This document shows, in pieces, positions 10,958 to 21,425 of a stretch of DNA of 64,000 nt. The notes beneath the pieces are model-generated. The model did not search any database and was not told the DNA's origin. It saw nothing but the letters and a program-made list of their open reading frames with translations. The stretch spans positions 1-64,000 of the forward strand of contig CAMBMM010000004.1 in NCBI GenBank assembly GCA_945868825.1, given 5' to 3'. The DNA comes from Sphingobacterium thalpophilum (GTDB taxonomy: Bacteria; Bacteroidota; Bacteroidia; Sphingobacteriales; Sphingobacteriaceae). The number at the start of each line of letters is the position of its first letter. Position 1 is the stretch's first letter. The position numbers were made by a program, and so were the translations under genes.

Positions 10958-11318
10958 ACAGTTCGCTTTTAATTTTTCGGCTTTCTTATTGCTTCTTGCA
11001 ATAGCCCCTTTTTTAATACAAAATTATTTTGGGGCGTATCTTATAACCAATTTCTGGACCCTCTTTTTTATTTTCGGTAGTTTTAGTTTAATCGTATTAC
11101 CAACTGCCCTTTGGCAAATGAATATAAGCGTAAAATCTTCTGGCCAGGCCTTGCTTGCTACTACTGTATTGCGATTTATTTTTGGCTTGGTAGTGTTGCT
11201 CATTTATCTTCTAAATTTTAACGTTATAGCAGGTATTTTCATACTAAATTTTTTTTATCTCTATTTCGCACACATGGGGTTTGAAATTTATTGTTTGTTG
11301 TGTAACTTGCGCACCTGA
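10947..11318 (+). CDS. Small integral membrane protein upstream of atpB (AtpI-like position)
   Basis: Overlaps preceding ORF; four predicted hydrophobic segments. Confidence 0.7.
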   Translation: MSAKQFAFNFSAFLLLLAIAPFLIQNYFGAYLITNFWTLFFIFGSFSLIVLPTALWQMNISVKSSGQALLATTVLRFIFGLVVLLIYLLNFNVIAGIFILNFFYLYFAHMGFEIYCLLCNLRT

Positions 11319-11333
11319 AAATGAACACAAACT

Positions 11334-12494
11334 TTGGTGTTTATGCATAAACAGAGCCATATTTTAGATTTGAAAAATTACTCGATAATCCTTTTTCTTG
11401 CCGCTTTTATAAGTTTATTTAGCTTTTTATCGCCTGTGTATGCAGCAGAAGCTAAGCATGCGGTAGGTACGGAACATGCAGCTCAACCTGCACACGCCGA
11501 AGCCGAAGAAGATATTTCGCAAACCATATTGCACCATATTGCCGATGCGCATGAATGGCATTTTTGGGGCGAAGGCGATGAAAAAGTAGCTATACCCTTA
11601 CCTGTTTTGCTTTTTACCAATAATGGCCTAGTCTTTTTTATGTACAACAAGCATGAAAATGAGCACGGAACCGATATTTTTGTAGAGAATGGTCAGAAAT
11701 TAGTAAACTTTCACGGTAAATTTTATTACGCCTCAGCTAAGCCCAATGCCGAGGGCACGTTTGTGGAGTTGAATGCCGATCAAGAAATTACAAATCCAAA
11801 ACCGTTTGATTTTTCTATCACTAAAAATGTAGTTTCTTTATTTATTTCTGTGTTCTTGCTACTTGTAGTATTTATTAGTGTGGCAAAAACATACGCTAAA
11901 AGAAAAGGCAGTGCCCCCAAAGGTTTACAATCGTTATTAGAGCCTATTATACTATTTGTTCGCGATGACATTGCCCGTCCGCAATTGGGACATAAGTACG
12001 CTAAATTTATGCCGTACTTACTTACCGTATTCTTTTTTGTGTGGATTAATAATTTATTGGGATTAATCCCCATTTTCCCTGGAGGTGCAAACCTAACGGG
12101 TAATATTGCCGTTACCATGATGTTGGCCTTGTGTACGTTTATACTCACCACCATTAATGGGAACAAAAATTATTGGGGACATGTATTTACACCCCATGTG
12201 CCATGGTGGTTATACCCACTCATGATTCCGGTAGAAATTATCGGATTATTTACCAAACCCATTGCCTTAATGATTCGTTTATTTGCGAACATTACTGCGG
12301 GCCACATTCTGATATTGAGTTTAATTTCATTGATTTTTATTCTCAAATCGGTTTTTGTTGCCGGTATTGCCATTCCATTCGTGTTATTTATTAGCGTAAT
12401 TGAATTGGTAGTTGGGTTTATTCAGGCATTCATCTTCACCATTTTATCGGCCTTATTTATAGGCATGGCGGTAGAAGAGCATGCCGAACATTAA
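11334..12494 (+). CDS. atpB: F0F1 ATP synthase subunit a
   Basis: LMIRLFANITAGHILILSLI motif; N-terminal signal and His/Ala-rich extension. Confidence 0.96.
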   Translation: MVFMHKQSHILDLKNYSIILFLAAFISLFSFLSPVYAAEAKHAVGTEHAAQPAHAEAEEDISQTILHHIADAHEWHFWGEGDEKVAIPLPVLLFTNNGLVFFMYNKHENEHGTDIFVENGQKLVNFHGKFYYASAKPNAEGTFVELNADQEITNPKPFDFSITKNVVSLFISVFLLLVVFISVAKTYAKRKGSAPKGLQSLLEPIILFVRDDIARPQLGHKYAKFMPYLLTVFFFVWINNLLGLIPIFPGGANLTGNIAVTMMLALCTFILTTINGNKNYWGHVFTPHVPWWLYPLMIPVEIIGLFTKPIALMIRLFANITAGHILILSLISLIFILKSVFVAGIAIPFVLFISVIELVVGFIQAFIFTILSALFIGMAVEEHAEH

Positions 12495-12517
12495 TGTGTA
12501 ATTGTTTTTTTGTTTAA

Positions 12518-12751
<234 letters not shown>

Positions 12752-12758
12752 CAAATTT

Positions 12759-12794
12759 TAAGAGCCATGGCGATTGGCAATGGCTCTTATTTTT
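12759..12794 (+). terminator. Terminator-like stem-loop between atpE and atpF
   Basis: TAAGAGCCAT (12759-12768) / ATGGCTCTTA (12780-12789), 10-bp stem, followed by TTTTT. Confidence 0.7.
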
Positions 12795-12822
12795 ACCTTA
12801 ATCATACCACAAAACGAATTTT

Positions 12823-13329
12823 ATGTTTTTAGCAATCAATCCATTAGTTAGCCCCGATCCGGGATTGTTCATTTGGTCTACCGTCGCTTTTTTACTCTTA
12901 TTTGTATTATTGCGCAAAATGGCATGGAAACCAATTGTTCAGGCACTCGATGAACGTGAACGTTCTATAGAAGAAGCGCTCGAATCGGCAAAAAAAGCAA
13001 AAGAAGAAATGGCCCGTTTAACCAGCGAAAACGAATCGCTGTTAAAACAAGCCCGTGCCGAACGTGATGTGATTTTGAAAGAAGCAAAAATGCTAAAAGA
13101 TCAAATTGTTGCCGAAGCAAAAACAAGTGCTCAAGTGGAAGGTGCCAAATTGATTGAAAAAGCAAAACAAGAAATTGATAGCCAAAAAACAGCAGCCCTA
13201 GCCGAAGTGAAAAACCAAGTGGCTAGCTTATCATTAGAAATTGCTGAGAAAGTATTAAACAAACAATTTGAAGACCAAAAGAAACAAGAAATTTTGGTGA
13301 ACGAATTATTGAAAGAAGTTAAATTGTAA
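12823..13329 (+). CDS. atpF: F0F1 ATP synthase subunit b
   Basis: N-terminal TM, long coiled coil, synteny. Confidence 0.95.
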   Translation: MFLAINPLVSPDPGLFIWSTVAFLLLFVLLRKMAWKPIVQALDERERSIEEALESAKKAKEEMARLTSENESLLKQARAERDVILKEAKMLKDQIVAEAKTSAQVEGAKLIEKAKQEIDSQKTAALAEVKNQVASLSLEIAEKVLNKQFEDQKKQEILVNELLKEVKL

Positions 13330-13354
13330 GTTTCAAACTTCCAACGAAAAAGAA

Positions 13355-13903
13355 ATGTCTGAATTACAAGTTGCATCAAGATACGCCAAATCTCTCATCG
13401 ATTTAGCCACCGAACAAAAGGTGTTAGATCAGGTGCAGGAGCAAATGTTGCTTTTTGTGCAGGTTTGTCATGAAAATCCAGAGTTGGTGGCCGTGCTCAA
13501 AAATCCAATCATTAGCTTGGATAAAAAAGTAGCCGTATTGCAAGGGGTATTTGGCAGTAAAGTGCACAAAATAGTTAATGCATTTTTTGTATTGATGGTA
13601 AACAAAGGCAGAGCAGCATTATTATTGCCTTCTGCTAAGGCATTTATTGCTGCTTATCAAGCATATAAAGGTATTGTAATAGCCAAAGTAAAAGCAGCTA
13701 GTGCATTAAATGATGATGCTAAAAAGCAAATCATTGCACTCGTAAAATCAATGGGAGCTAACGAAGTGGTATTGGAAACTACCATAGACCCGGCAACTAT
13801 TGGCGGTTTTGTATTGCAAGTAGGCGATAAACAACTAGATGCCACCTTGAGAACTAAAATGAATAAATTAAAAAAAGAATTTGAACAAAAAGTGGTTGCC
13901 TAA
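13355..13903 (+). CDS. atpH: F0F1 ATP synthase subunit delta
   Basis: ASRYAKSLIDLA, GGFVLQVGDKQLDATLRTKMNKLKKEF. Confidence 0.95.
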   Translation: MSELQVASRYAKSLIDLATEQKVLDQVQEQMLLFVQVCHENPELVAVLKNPIISLDKKVAVLQGVFGSKVHKIVNAFFVLMVNKGRAALLLPSAKAFIAAYQAYKGIVIAKVKAASALNDDAKKQIIALVKSMGANEVVLETTIDPATIGGFVLQVGDKQLDATLRTKMNKLKKEFEQKVVA

Positions 13904-13950
13904 ACGGTTTACGCAACAACATATAGATTACACGAAAATCATATACAATT

Positions 13951-15525
13951 ATGGCAGAGGTTAGACCAGACGAAGTATCGGCGATTTTAAGACAACAACT
14001 ATCGGGCTTTAAGTCAGAAGCCGAACTCGAAGAGGTAGGTACTGTATTACAAGTGGGCGATGGTATTGCCCGCGTATACGGCTTAACAAAAGTTCAATCG
14101 GGTGAACTTGTTGAATTCGATAACGGATTGCAAGGCATCGTTTTAAACTTAGAAGAAGACAACGTGGGTGTGGTATTATTAGGCCCTTCTGACGAAATTA
14201 AAGAAGGCGATACCATTAAACGTACCAAAAAAATTGCCTCTATTAGTGTAGGTGATGGCATGTTAGGCCGTGTGGTAAACACCCTCGGACAGCCAATTGA
14301 TGGTAAAGGCCCTATTGCCGGTAAAACATACGAAATGCCTTTAGAGCGTAAAGCTCCTGGTGTAATTTACCGTCAGCCGGTAAACGAACCTTTGCAAACT
14401 GGTATTAAAGCTATTGATGCCATGATTCCAATCGGTCGTGGTCAGCGTGAGTTGGTCATTGGCGATCGTCAAACCGGTAAAACTGCCGTTTGTATCGATA
14501 CCATCATCAACCAAAAAGAATTTTACGAAGCAGGAGAGCCTGTATTTTGTATATATGTAGCTATTGGTCAGAAAAATTCTACCGTAGCACAAATTGTACG
14601 TACCCTAGAAGAAAATGGCGCCATGCCATTCTCGGTAGTAGTAGCCGCTTCGGCTGCCGATCCGGCTCCTCTACAATTCTACGCCCCATTTGCGGGTGCA
14701 GCTATTGGAGAGTTTTTCCGCGATACAGGTCGTCCGGCATTAATTGTATACGATGATTTATCGAAGCAAGCCGTAGCCTACCGTGAGGTATCTTTATTAT
14801 TAAAACGTCCTCCGGGTCGTGAGGCTTACCCAGGTGACGTATTTTATCTACACAGCCGTTTATTAGAGCGTGCTGCAAAAATCAACGCCAACGATGCCAT
14901 CGCTCAGGCGATGAACGATTTACCAGAATCAATTAAGGGTATTGTAAAAGGTGGCGGTTCCTTAACCGCTCTGCCAATTATCGAAACCCAAGCGGGCGAC
15001 GTATCGGCTTACATTCCAACCAACGTAATTTCTATTACCGATGGACAGATTTTCCTAGAATCGAATTTATTTAACGCAGGGGTTCGTCCGGCTATCAACG
15101 TGGGTATTTCGGTATCACGTGTAGGTGGTAATGCACAAATTAAATCGATGAAGAAAGTAGCTGGTACCTTAAAATTAGATCAAGCACAATACCGTGAGCT
15201 AGAGGCTTTCTCTAAATTCGGTTCTGATTTAGATTCGGCAACCAAAGCGGTATTAGATAAAGGTATACGCAACGTAGAAATTTTGAAGCAAGGTCAGTTT
15301 GCACCCGTAGCGGTTGAAAAACAAGTGGCCATTATTTACATTGGTACCAAAGGTTTGATGCGTAACGTGCCGGTAAATAAAGTAAAAGAGTTTGAAGCCG
15401 AATACTTACAGCAACTAGAGCAACGTCACCCAGAGGTGTTAACGGCGCTAAAAGCAGGTAAATTCGACGATAGCTTAACTAGCGTATTAGAAAGCGTAGC
15501 GAAAGAATTAGCAGGTAAATATTAA
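13951..15525 (+). CDS. atpA: F0F1 ATP synthase subunit alpha
   Basis: Walker [33 protein letters not shown]. Confidence 0.98.
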   Translation: MAEVRPDEVSAILRQQLSGFKSEAELEEVGTVLQVGDGIARVYGLTKVQSGELVEFDNGLQGIVLNLEEDNVGVVLLGPSDEIKEGDTIKRTKKIASISVGDGMLGRVVNTLGQPIDGKGPIAGKTYEMPLERKAPGVIYRQPVNEPLQTGIKAIDAMIPIGRGQRELVIGDRQTGKTAVCIDTIINQKEFYEAGEPVFCIYVAIGQKNSTVAQIVRTLEENGAMPFSVVVAASAADPAPLQFYAPFAGAAIGEFFRDTGRPALIVYDDLSKQAVAYREVSLLLKRPPGREAYPGDVFYLHSRLLERAAKINANDAIAQAMNDLPESIKGIVKGGGSLTALPIIETQAGDVSAYIPTNVISITDGQIFLESNLFNAGVRPAINVGISVSRVGGNAQIKSMKKVAGTLKLDQAQYRELEAFSKFGSDLDSATKAVLDKGIRNVEILKQGQFAPVAVEKQVAIIYIGTKGLMRNVPVNKVKEFEAEYLQQLEQRHPEVLTALKAGKFDDSLTSVLESVAKELAGKY

Positions 15526-15547
15526 ATTTTAAACTCCCAAAAACAGC

Positions 15548-16429
15548 ATGGCGAATTTAAAAGAAGTACGAAATAGAATTGTATCGGTAAGCTCTACGCA
15601 GCAAATTACCAAAGCCATGAAAATGGTTTCGGCTGCTAAGTTAAAGCGTGCCACCAATGCCATTGTACAATTGCGTCCCTATGCCAATAAATTAAAAGCC
15701 ATTTTGGCCAATTTATCGGCAAGTTTAGAAGATGCATCTTCGCCTTACACTGCTGTTCGTGAACCTAAAAAAGTATTAATTGTGGCCGTATCCTCCAATC
15801 GTGGTTTGGCTGGTGCTTTTAATATGAACGTAATTAAAGCCGTTAATCAATTAATTTCGGGTACCTATGCTACGCAATATCGCGAAGGCAATGTGAGCAT
15901 TGTAGCCATTGGTAAGAAAACCCAAGATTATTACGAAAAACGTAAATACAACGTAATAGGCAATAACAACGACTTATATCAACAACTTACATTCGAAAAC
16001 ACATCTACAATTACCCAATCTATTATGGATGCGTTTAAAGGAGGGGAGTTTGATAAAGTAGAATTGGTATACAACCAATTTAAAAATGCAGCCGTACAAT
16101 TTATTACTACTGAGCAATTATTGCCAGTAGCAAAAGTTGCCGATGATTTAGTGGCTGATACACAAACTGACTATATTTTAGAACCTTCTCAAGAAGAAAT
16201 TGTAACGGAATTAATTCCAAAATCAATTAAAATTCAGGTTTATAAAGCGGTATTAGATTCCCATGCTTCGGAGCACGGCGCTCGTATGACGGCTATGGAT
16301 AAAGCCACCGAAAATGCCGGCGATTTAATAAAAGCACTTAAATTATCGTATAACCAAGCCCGACAAGCGGCCATTACAACCGAATTAACGGAAATTGTAA
16401 GTGGGGCAGCGGCGCTATCAAACGGATAA
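15548..16429 (+). CDS. atpG: F0F1 ATP synthase subunit gamma
   Basis: IVSVSSTQQITKAMKMVSAAKLKRA; C-terminal HASEHGARMTAMDKATENA. Confidence 0.97.
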   Translation: MANLKEVRNRIVSVSSTQQITKAMKMVSAAKLKRATNAIVQLRPYANKLKAILANLSASLEDASSPYTAVREPKKVLIVAVSSNRGLAGAFNMNVIKAVNQLISGTYATQYREGNVSIVAIGKKTQDYYEKRKYNVIGNNNDLYQQLTFENTSTITQSIMDAFKGGEFDKVELVYNQFKNAAVQFITTEQLLPVAKVADDLVADTQTDYILEPSQEEIVTELIPKSIKIQVYKAVLDSHASEHGARMTAMDKATENAGDLIKALKLSYNQARQAAITTELTEIVSGAAALSNG

Positions 16430-16454
16430 ATCAATTCTACTAGTTTACAAAAAC

Positions 16455-16670
16455 ATGGCAAAAGCAAAAAACACCCCAGGAACTATCCAGAATAACAATG
16501 CGAATGAAACAGGGCATTATAAATTAGTGACTTACGGTATTATTATCGGTTTGGCAGGCGTTTTCGGACGTTTTGTTCAAGATTCTAGCCTAGCCAGCGG
16601 CATAGCCAATGTGTTATTGCTAATTGGTTCGGTAGTATGCATTAAAGCAGTTCTTAATATTCTTAAATAA
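16455..16670 (+). CDS. Small membrane protein of unknown function
   Basis: MAKAKNTPGTIQNNN... start at 16455 in the ORF opening at 16401; two hydrophobic stretches. Confidence 0.6.
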   Translation: MAKAKNTPGTIQNNNANETGHYKLVTYGIIIGLAGVFGRFVQDSSLASGIANVLLLIGSVVCIKAVLNILK

Positions 16671-16690
16671 GAGTTCAGCTTTATCGTATA

Positions 16691-16738
16691 GAGGCATCTT
16701 TCCGCATTCTCTAGGAGTGTAGAATGGTGCCTTTTTTA
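16691..16738. terminator. Probable terminator between the atp cluster and gldB
   Basis: Imperfect hairpin AGGCA..ATTCT..AGAAT..TGCCT followed by T-tract. Confidence 0.5.
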
Positions 16739-17767
16739 TTTGGGTTTATAGCCCGATTCCCTAAGTATCTTTTGCGCATCCGTTAGGGCTAATAAGTCTT
16801 TAGGAGAGGTTTCAGGATACTTATCCATATACTTTTTTACAATTTGCCAACCTACCCAAACGCCTAATTTAGGTGCCGATTGGTTGTTTTCTCCCAAGCC
16901 TGGCGTAAAAGGCGCATCGGTTAAGAATTTCTGAATTTTAAGATAATCACTTTCAAAAATCAGCTTCTCATCAATAAAATACGCCCAAACATCAGCTTCG
17001 TAGGTTTTGCACCATGCACTTTGCGCATCGGTATAGCCTATTAATAAGCTGTCGGGTGCGGTGGGCAAGGCTTTTTGCATCAGGTAGAGCACTTTGCCGT
17101 TATACACCATTTTATCTAATAACGCTACGCTTGCATCTGCTTCGGGATAAAGTTCTTCTCGGATATAGGTCTCTATAACTCTCGGTGTTATATTTTCGGG
17201 CGTAAAGCGTCGAGAAATGTACTGGGGGATACTTTGAACTAAGGCCGGGTAAAAAGGCGAATTTTTACCTAAAAACATATCTAATCCAATGCCTATGTAG
17301 CCGTTCCCGATAGGCGTTTGCACCGAAAAGCCAGATAAAAAGCTGATAAAACGAGGTGTTTTTTGCTTCGGAAAATAATACTGCATGCGTTTAAAGGCGT
17401 CGGTTAATTCGGCTTCTTGCTTAGTTAAGTTGGAGTAGGTATCGGCTACGGATTTAGCCAAGGCTTTATAATCGGGGTTGCCCAATACGGTTCTTAAATT
17501 TTGGTAATAAGTGGTATCTACCATGCTGCCCACAGCAAGCATATTTTGGATATAATCGGCATAAAACCAGCCGTATTGTTTTTCCAGTTGAGGCACCACT
17601 TGGGCTACATTACCGGTAGTTAATTGCTCCATCGATTGGTCGAAGCGTTCAATTTTGACGTTTAGTTTAATACCGCTTATATCGGCTTCGTTACTGCGTG
17701 AACAACTAGTAATGCATAGGCTAAAGCCGACTAGTAAGAAAACGCAAGAGAGGGTAACTATTTTCAT
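16736..17767 (-). CDS. gldB: Gliding motility lipoprotein GldB
   Basis: Lipoprotein signal ITSCSRS, KLNVKIERFDQ, GLDMFLGKNSPFYP; divergent from nadE as often seen in Bacteroidota. Confidence 0.9.
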   Translation of the reverse strand: MKIVTLSCVFLLVGFSLCITSCSRSNEADISGIKLNVKIERFDQSMEQLTTGNVAQVVPQLEKQYGWFYADYIQNMLAVGSMVDTTYYQNLRTVLGNPDYKALAKSVADTYSNLTKQEAELTDAFKRMQYYFPKQKTPRFISFLSGFSVQTPIGNGYIGIGLDMFLGKNSPFYPALVQSIPQYISRRFTPENITPRVIETYIREELYPEADASVALLDKMVYNGKVLYLMQKALPTAPDSLLIGYTDAQSAWCKTYEADVWAYFIDEKLIFESDYLKIQKFLTDAPFTPGLGENNQSAPKLGVWVGWQIVKKYMDKYPETSPKDLLALTDAQKILRESGYKPK

Positions 17768-17820
17768 GCCTCGAATTTACTAAAATTGCATTTGTTAATT
17801 AGGCCTTAATGAGCTAAGGG

Positions 17821-17914
17821 CTGACAGAACGGCGGGCCTGCCTGGGACTTGTGCGTTGAAGCTTCGTTCTGTCTTGATTTTTTGTTTACTTTTTCATCAA
17901 GGAAAAAGTAAAAG
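17821..17914. repeat. Two-hairpin dispersed repeat, copy 1
   Basis: GACAGAACG...CGTTCTGTC inverted repeat followed by TTTACTTTTT-CATCAAGG-AAAAAGTAAA palindrome; related copy at 38526-38623. Confidence 0.8.
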
Positions 17915-17972
17915 CATGCGCATTTTACATATAAATATTCGGAATGAGTACACACATACTCCAAAATGCCCC

Positions 17973-17980
17973 TATATTTG
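17973..17980 (+). promoter_or_regulatory. Bacteroidota -7 element (TATATTTG), 6 nt before the nadE ATG
   Basis: Matches TAnnTTTG; no clear -33 seen. Confidence 0.6.
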
Positions 17981-17986
17981 TGACAG

Positions 17987-19627
17987 ATGAAAATCGCATT
18001 AGCCCAACTAAATTATCACGTAGGTAATATCGAATCCAATACTCAGAAAATTCTGGGAGCCATTACCGATGCCCGTTCCCAAGGAGCAGATGTAGTGGTT
18101 TTTGCCGAGTTGGCTATTTGCGGCTATCCGCCTAAGGATTTACTGGATTATAGCTCGTTTATTTCCGAGTGCGAAACCGCAGCCCAACTCATAGCCTCCG
18201 CTTGTACCGATATTGCCTGCATTGTAGGTTTGCCCACGGTAAACCCACAGGTAAAAGGTAAAAATTTATATAACTCGGCCTATTTTATATCCGATGGCAT
18301 GGTACAAGCCAAGGTGCACAAAGCACTTTTGCCCAATTACGATGTATTTGAGGAATACCGTTATTTCGAGCCGGCTAAACACAGTGCCTGCATCACTTTT
18401 AAGGGTAGCAAAATTGCGCTCACTATTTGCGAAGATCTTTGGAATGTAAATAACGATCCACTGTATGTAGCTGAGCCGATGGAATGGTTGAGTAAAGAAC
18501 ACCCGGATGTGATGATCAATATTGCCGCATCGCCCTTTTCCTATAACCACGACGAAGAGCGTGTACAAATATTGGGCGATAATTGTCGGAAATACAACTT
18601 GCCACTATTTTATGTAAACCAAATTGGTGCCCAAACGGAGCTTATTTTCGATGGAGAATCGTTGGTTTTTAATGAAAAAGGAGAAGTGCTAGACCAATTA
18701 GCTGCTTTTTCTGAAGAGTTAAAAATTTATGAATTTGTACAAAATAAGGTGCTTGGGCTGGTACCAAGAACCGCCGATCCTGAAAGCGATATAGCCCAAA
18801 TACACCAAGCCTTAATTTTAGGCATTCGCGACTATTTTCAAAAATCCGGTTTTAAGAAAACAACTCTTGGCCTATCAGGCGGTATCGATTCGGCGGTAGT
18901 TTGCGCTTTAGCCGTGGAGGCACTTGGCACCAAAAATGTGTTGGCGGTATTGTTGCCTTCTGAGTATTCGAGCGAACATTCTATTGCAGATGCTTTGGAA
19001 TTGGTACAAAATGTAGGTTGCGAACAGCTTACCGTACCCATTAAGCAGGCCACCGAAGCTTTTGATACGATGTTAAAGCCTGCCTTTAAGGATTTACCCT
19101 TCAACCTTACTGAAGAAAATATTCAATCTAGAAGCCGTGCTGTGGTGCTGATGGCCTTATCGAATAAGTTCGGCTATATCTTGCTCAATACATCTAATAA
19201 AAGTGAATGTGCTGTAGGGTATGGTACCTTATACGGCGATATGGCTGGTGCCATTAGCGTATTGGGCGATGTGTACAAAACGCAAGTTTATCAGTTGGCA
19301 AATTACATCAACCGAAATCGAGAAATTATTCCTCAAAATAGTCTAACAAAACCGCCTTCGGCCGAGTTGCGCCCCGGACAAAAAGATTCAGATTCTTTGC
19401 CCGACTATGACGTGCTAGATAAATTGCTGTTTCAGTTTATTGAGCAAAAACAAAGCCCTGCTGCACTTATTGCACAAGGATTTGAGGAGGCACTTGTTAC
19501 CAGAATGGTTAAATTGGTAAACCAAGCCGAATTTAAACGTTACCAAACACCACCTATTTTGCGGGTATCGCCAAAGGCCTTTGGCCCAGGCCGCCGCATG
19601 CCTATTGTGGGGAAGTACTTGACTTAG
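17987..19627 (+). CDS. nadE: Glutamine-dependent NAD+ synthase
   Basis: N-terminal nitrilase-like domain plus LSGGIDSAVVCALAVEALG PP-loop ATPase. Confidence 0.96.
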   Translation: MKIALAQLNYHVGNIESNTQKILGAITDARSQGADVVVFAELAICGYPPKDLLDYSSFISECETAAQLIASACTDIACIVGLPTVNPQVKGKNLYNSAYFISDGMVQAKVHKALLPNYDVFEEYRYFEPAKHSACITFKGSKIALTICEDLWNVNNDPLYVAEPMEWLSKEHPDVMINIAASPFSYNHDEERVQILGDNCRKYNLPLFYVNQIGAQTELIFDGESLVFNEKGEVLDQLAAFSEELKIYEFVQNKVLGLVPRTADPESDIAQIHQALILGIRDYFQKSGFKKTTLGLSGGIDSAVVCALAVEALGTKNVLAVLLPSEYSSEHSIADALELVQNVGCEQLTVPIKQATEAFDTMLKPAFKDLPFNLTEENIQSRSRAVVLMALSNKFGYILLNTSNKSECAVGYGTLYGDMAGAISVLGDVYKTQVYQLANYINRNREIIPQNSLTKPPSAELRPGQKDSDSLPDYDVLDKLLFQFIEQKQSPAALIAQGFEEALVTRMVKLVNQAEFKRYQTPPILRVSPKAFGPGRRMPIVGKYLT

Positions 19628-21425
19628 CCAAGGCTTTATAAATCACATCCTGAATTCGTGGTCTGATTCTCAAAGTAGATAACTTATCACTTACCTCCGG
19701 ATATATTCTGTTTGATAAGAAGATATAAATTATTTCGTTCTTCGCATCGGCCCACACGCAGGTGCCGGTATAGCCGGTATGTCCAAAAGTTTCGGGTGTG
19801 GCTAAAGTAGAAGGGTAGGCAGGAATAGCATTGGGGTCCCAGCGGTCGAAGCCCAAACCTCTGCGGCTGGTGCTCGATTGCCGGGTGGTAAATTGTTCTA
19901 CCGTACTAGCTTTAAAGTAGCGTTTGCCGCCGTAAGTTCCTTTATTTAATAGTAATTGATAAAAGATAGCCAAATCGTTGGCGCTGGCGAATACACCCGC
20001 ATGCCCAGAAACGCCTCCCAGCATGGCTGCACCTTGGTCGTGCACATCGCCCTGCAGCGTACTTTTTCTAAAATAGGTGTCCTTTTCTGTTGGGATAATG
20101 CGATCTATAGTAAAGCGTTTTTTTGGTAAATACCCGGCCGTTTGCATACCCAAGGGTTCATAAAATTGTTGGGCAACATAGTCATCCAAAGGTTGTTCGC
20201 TGAGTATTTCTACTACCTCTTTCATAAAATACATGCTTAAATCACTGTACACATAACGGCCTCTACTTAGTAGCGGAGAGCGTAACATTTGTGGCCACAT
20301 TACGTCTGCAAAGTAATTGGCTTTTAAGAAAAAACTATCGCTTACCATGGTTGGAAACTCGGCACTAGTCGAAGTACTTACATCTCTATCTTTTAATTTC
20401 TGGTAAAAAGGAATGTAGGGGGTTAAGCCAGCCTCGTGCAGCATGACTTCTCGTACCCTGATGTCAGCCATGTTTAATCCTCGAGTACGCCCTAGATATG
20501 CACTTAAAGGAGAATCGAGTGAAAGTTTATCGTTTTCTACCAAACGCATTATGGCCGGCGTGGTTGCAACGGTTTTGGTAATAGAAGCAATATCGTACAA
20601 ATCGTTTATGCGGGTGGCTCTAGTACGCTCGTAGGTAGGGTTGCCAAAGGCTCGTTCATAAATTACTTGTCCGTTTTTAACCACTAGTACCACCGCACTT
20701 GGTGTGGCCTTGGCAAAAATGGCTTCGTAGGCAATAGCCTCAATGGGTGCTAAATCTGTGGTGTTTATGCCTACCGCCTCTGGCACTGTATAGCTTAAAC
20801 GTGTTTTTTTGATAGAGAAACCACTGCCACTGCGTAGCTTTTCACCATAATCTTGCTTTAAATAATTAGCAATACTGAGGCCGCCAAAAATTGCTTGGGC
20901 TACCACGCTAGCTCCAGATTCTGTATGGTTTTCGCACCACACAATGGGCGATTGAATGTTTTCTAATTTGGTTAAACTTCGGGCATCGCCAAAAAGAGCA
21001 ATGATTACCTGTTTATTCTTCTCTGCTTGCTTAATAAAATTAAGTACCCGTTCGTCGAAAATAACTACATCCGAAAGCTCTATAATGAGCGTGTGGTAAA
21101 ATTTTAAATCGTCTAATAAGGCGTCTAAGGAAGATGTATTGGCATAAAAATTCCCATTAAAGGAAGGTACCTCTTGGTATTTATTAGCCAAACTATCGAA
21201 TACCACAGTGTGGTTAAAGCCTAAATTTATGCTGGCAATTTTTTGGTTGATAGTAACAAGAGGAAGTACTTCATCGACATTGTTTAGCACTACCGTATGT
21301 TTTTGTGCATCGTTAAATTGGCGTAACCATTCGGCTGGATTGGCTTGCTGGGCATAGGCTTGTATGCCTAGCAGTATACCTATTAAACCTAGCTGGAGTT
21401 TAATAAACTTTCTCTCCATTAACAT
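19602..21425 (-). CDS. Serine hydrolase (class C beta-lactamase/PBP4*-like) with degenerate GH3-C-like N-terminal region
   Basis: SxxK (ASITK), YSD, HTGYTG motifs; N-terminal ~200 aa resemble the C-domain of GH3-beta-lactamase fusion proteins. Confidence 0.85.
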   Translation of the reverse strand: MLMERKFIKLQLGLIGILLGIQAYAQQANPAEWLRQFNDAQKHTVVLNNVDEVLPLVTINQKIASINLGFNHTVVFDSLANKYQEVPSFNGNFYANTSSLDALLDDLKFYHTLIIELSDVVIFDERVLNFIKQAEKNKQVIIALFGDARSLTKLENIQSPIVWCENHTESGASVVAQAIFGGLSIANYLKQDYGEKLRSGSGFSIKKTRLSYTVPEAVGINTTDLAPIEAIAYEAIFAKATPSAVVLVVKNGQVIYERAFGNPTYERTRATRINDLYDIASITKTVATTPAIMRLVENDKLSLDSPLSAYLGRTRGLNMADIRVREVMLHEAGLTPYIPFYQKLKDRDVSTSTSAEFPTMVSDSFFLKANYFADVMWPQMLRSPLLSRGRYVYSDLSMYFMKEVVEILSEQPLDDYVAQQFYEPLGMQTAGYLPKKRFTIDRIIPTEKDTYFRKSTLQGDVHDQGAAMLGGVSGHAGVFASANDLAIFYQLLLNKGTYGGKRYFKASTVEQFTTRQSSTSRRGLGFDRWDPNAIPAYPSTLATPETFGHTGYTGTCVWADAKNEIIYIFLSNRIYPEVSDKLSTLRIRPRIQDVIYKALAKSSTSPQ

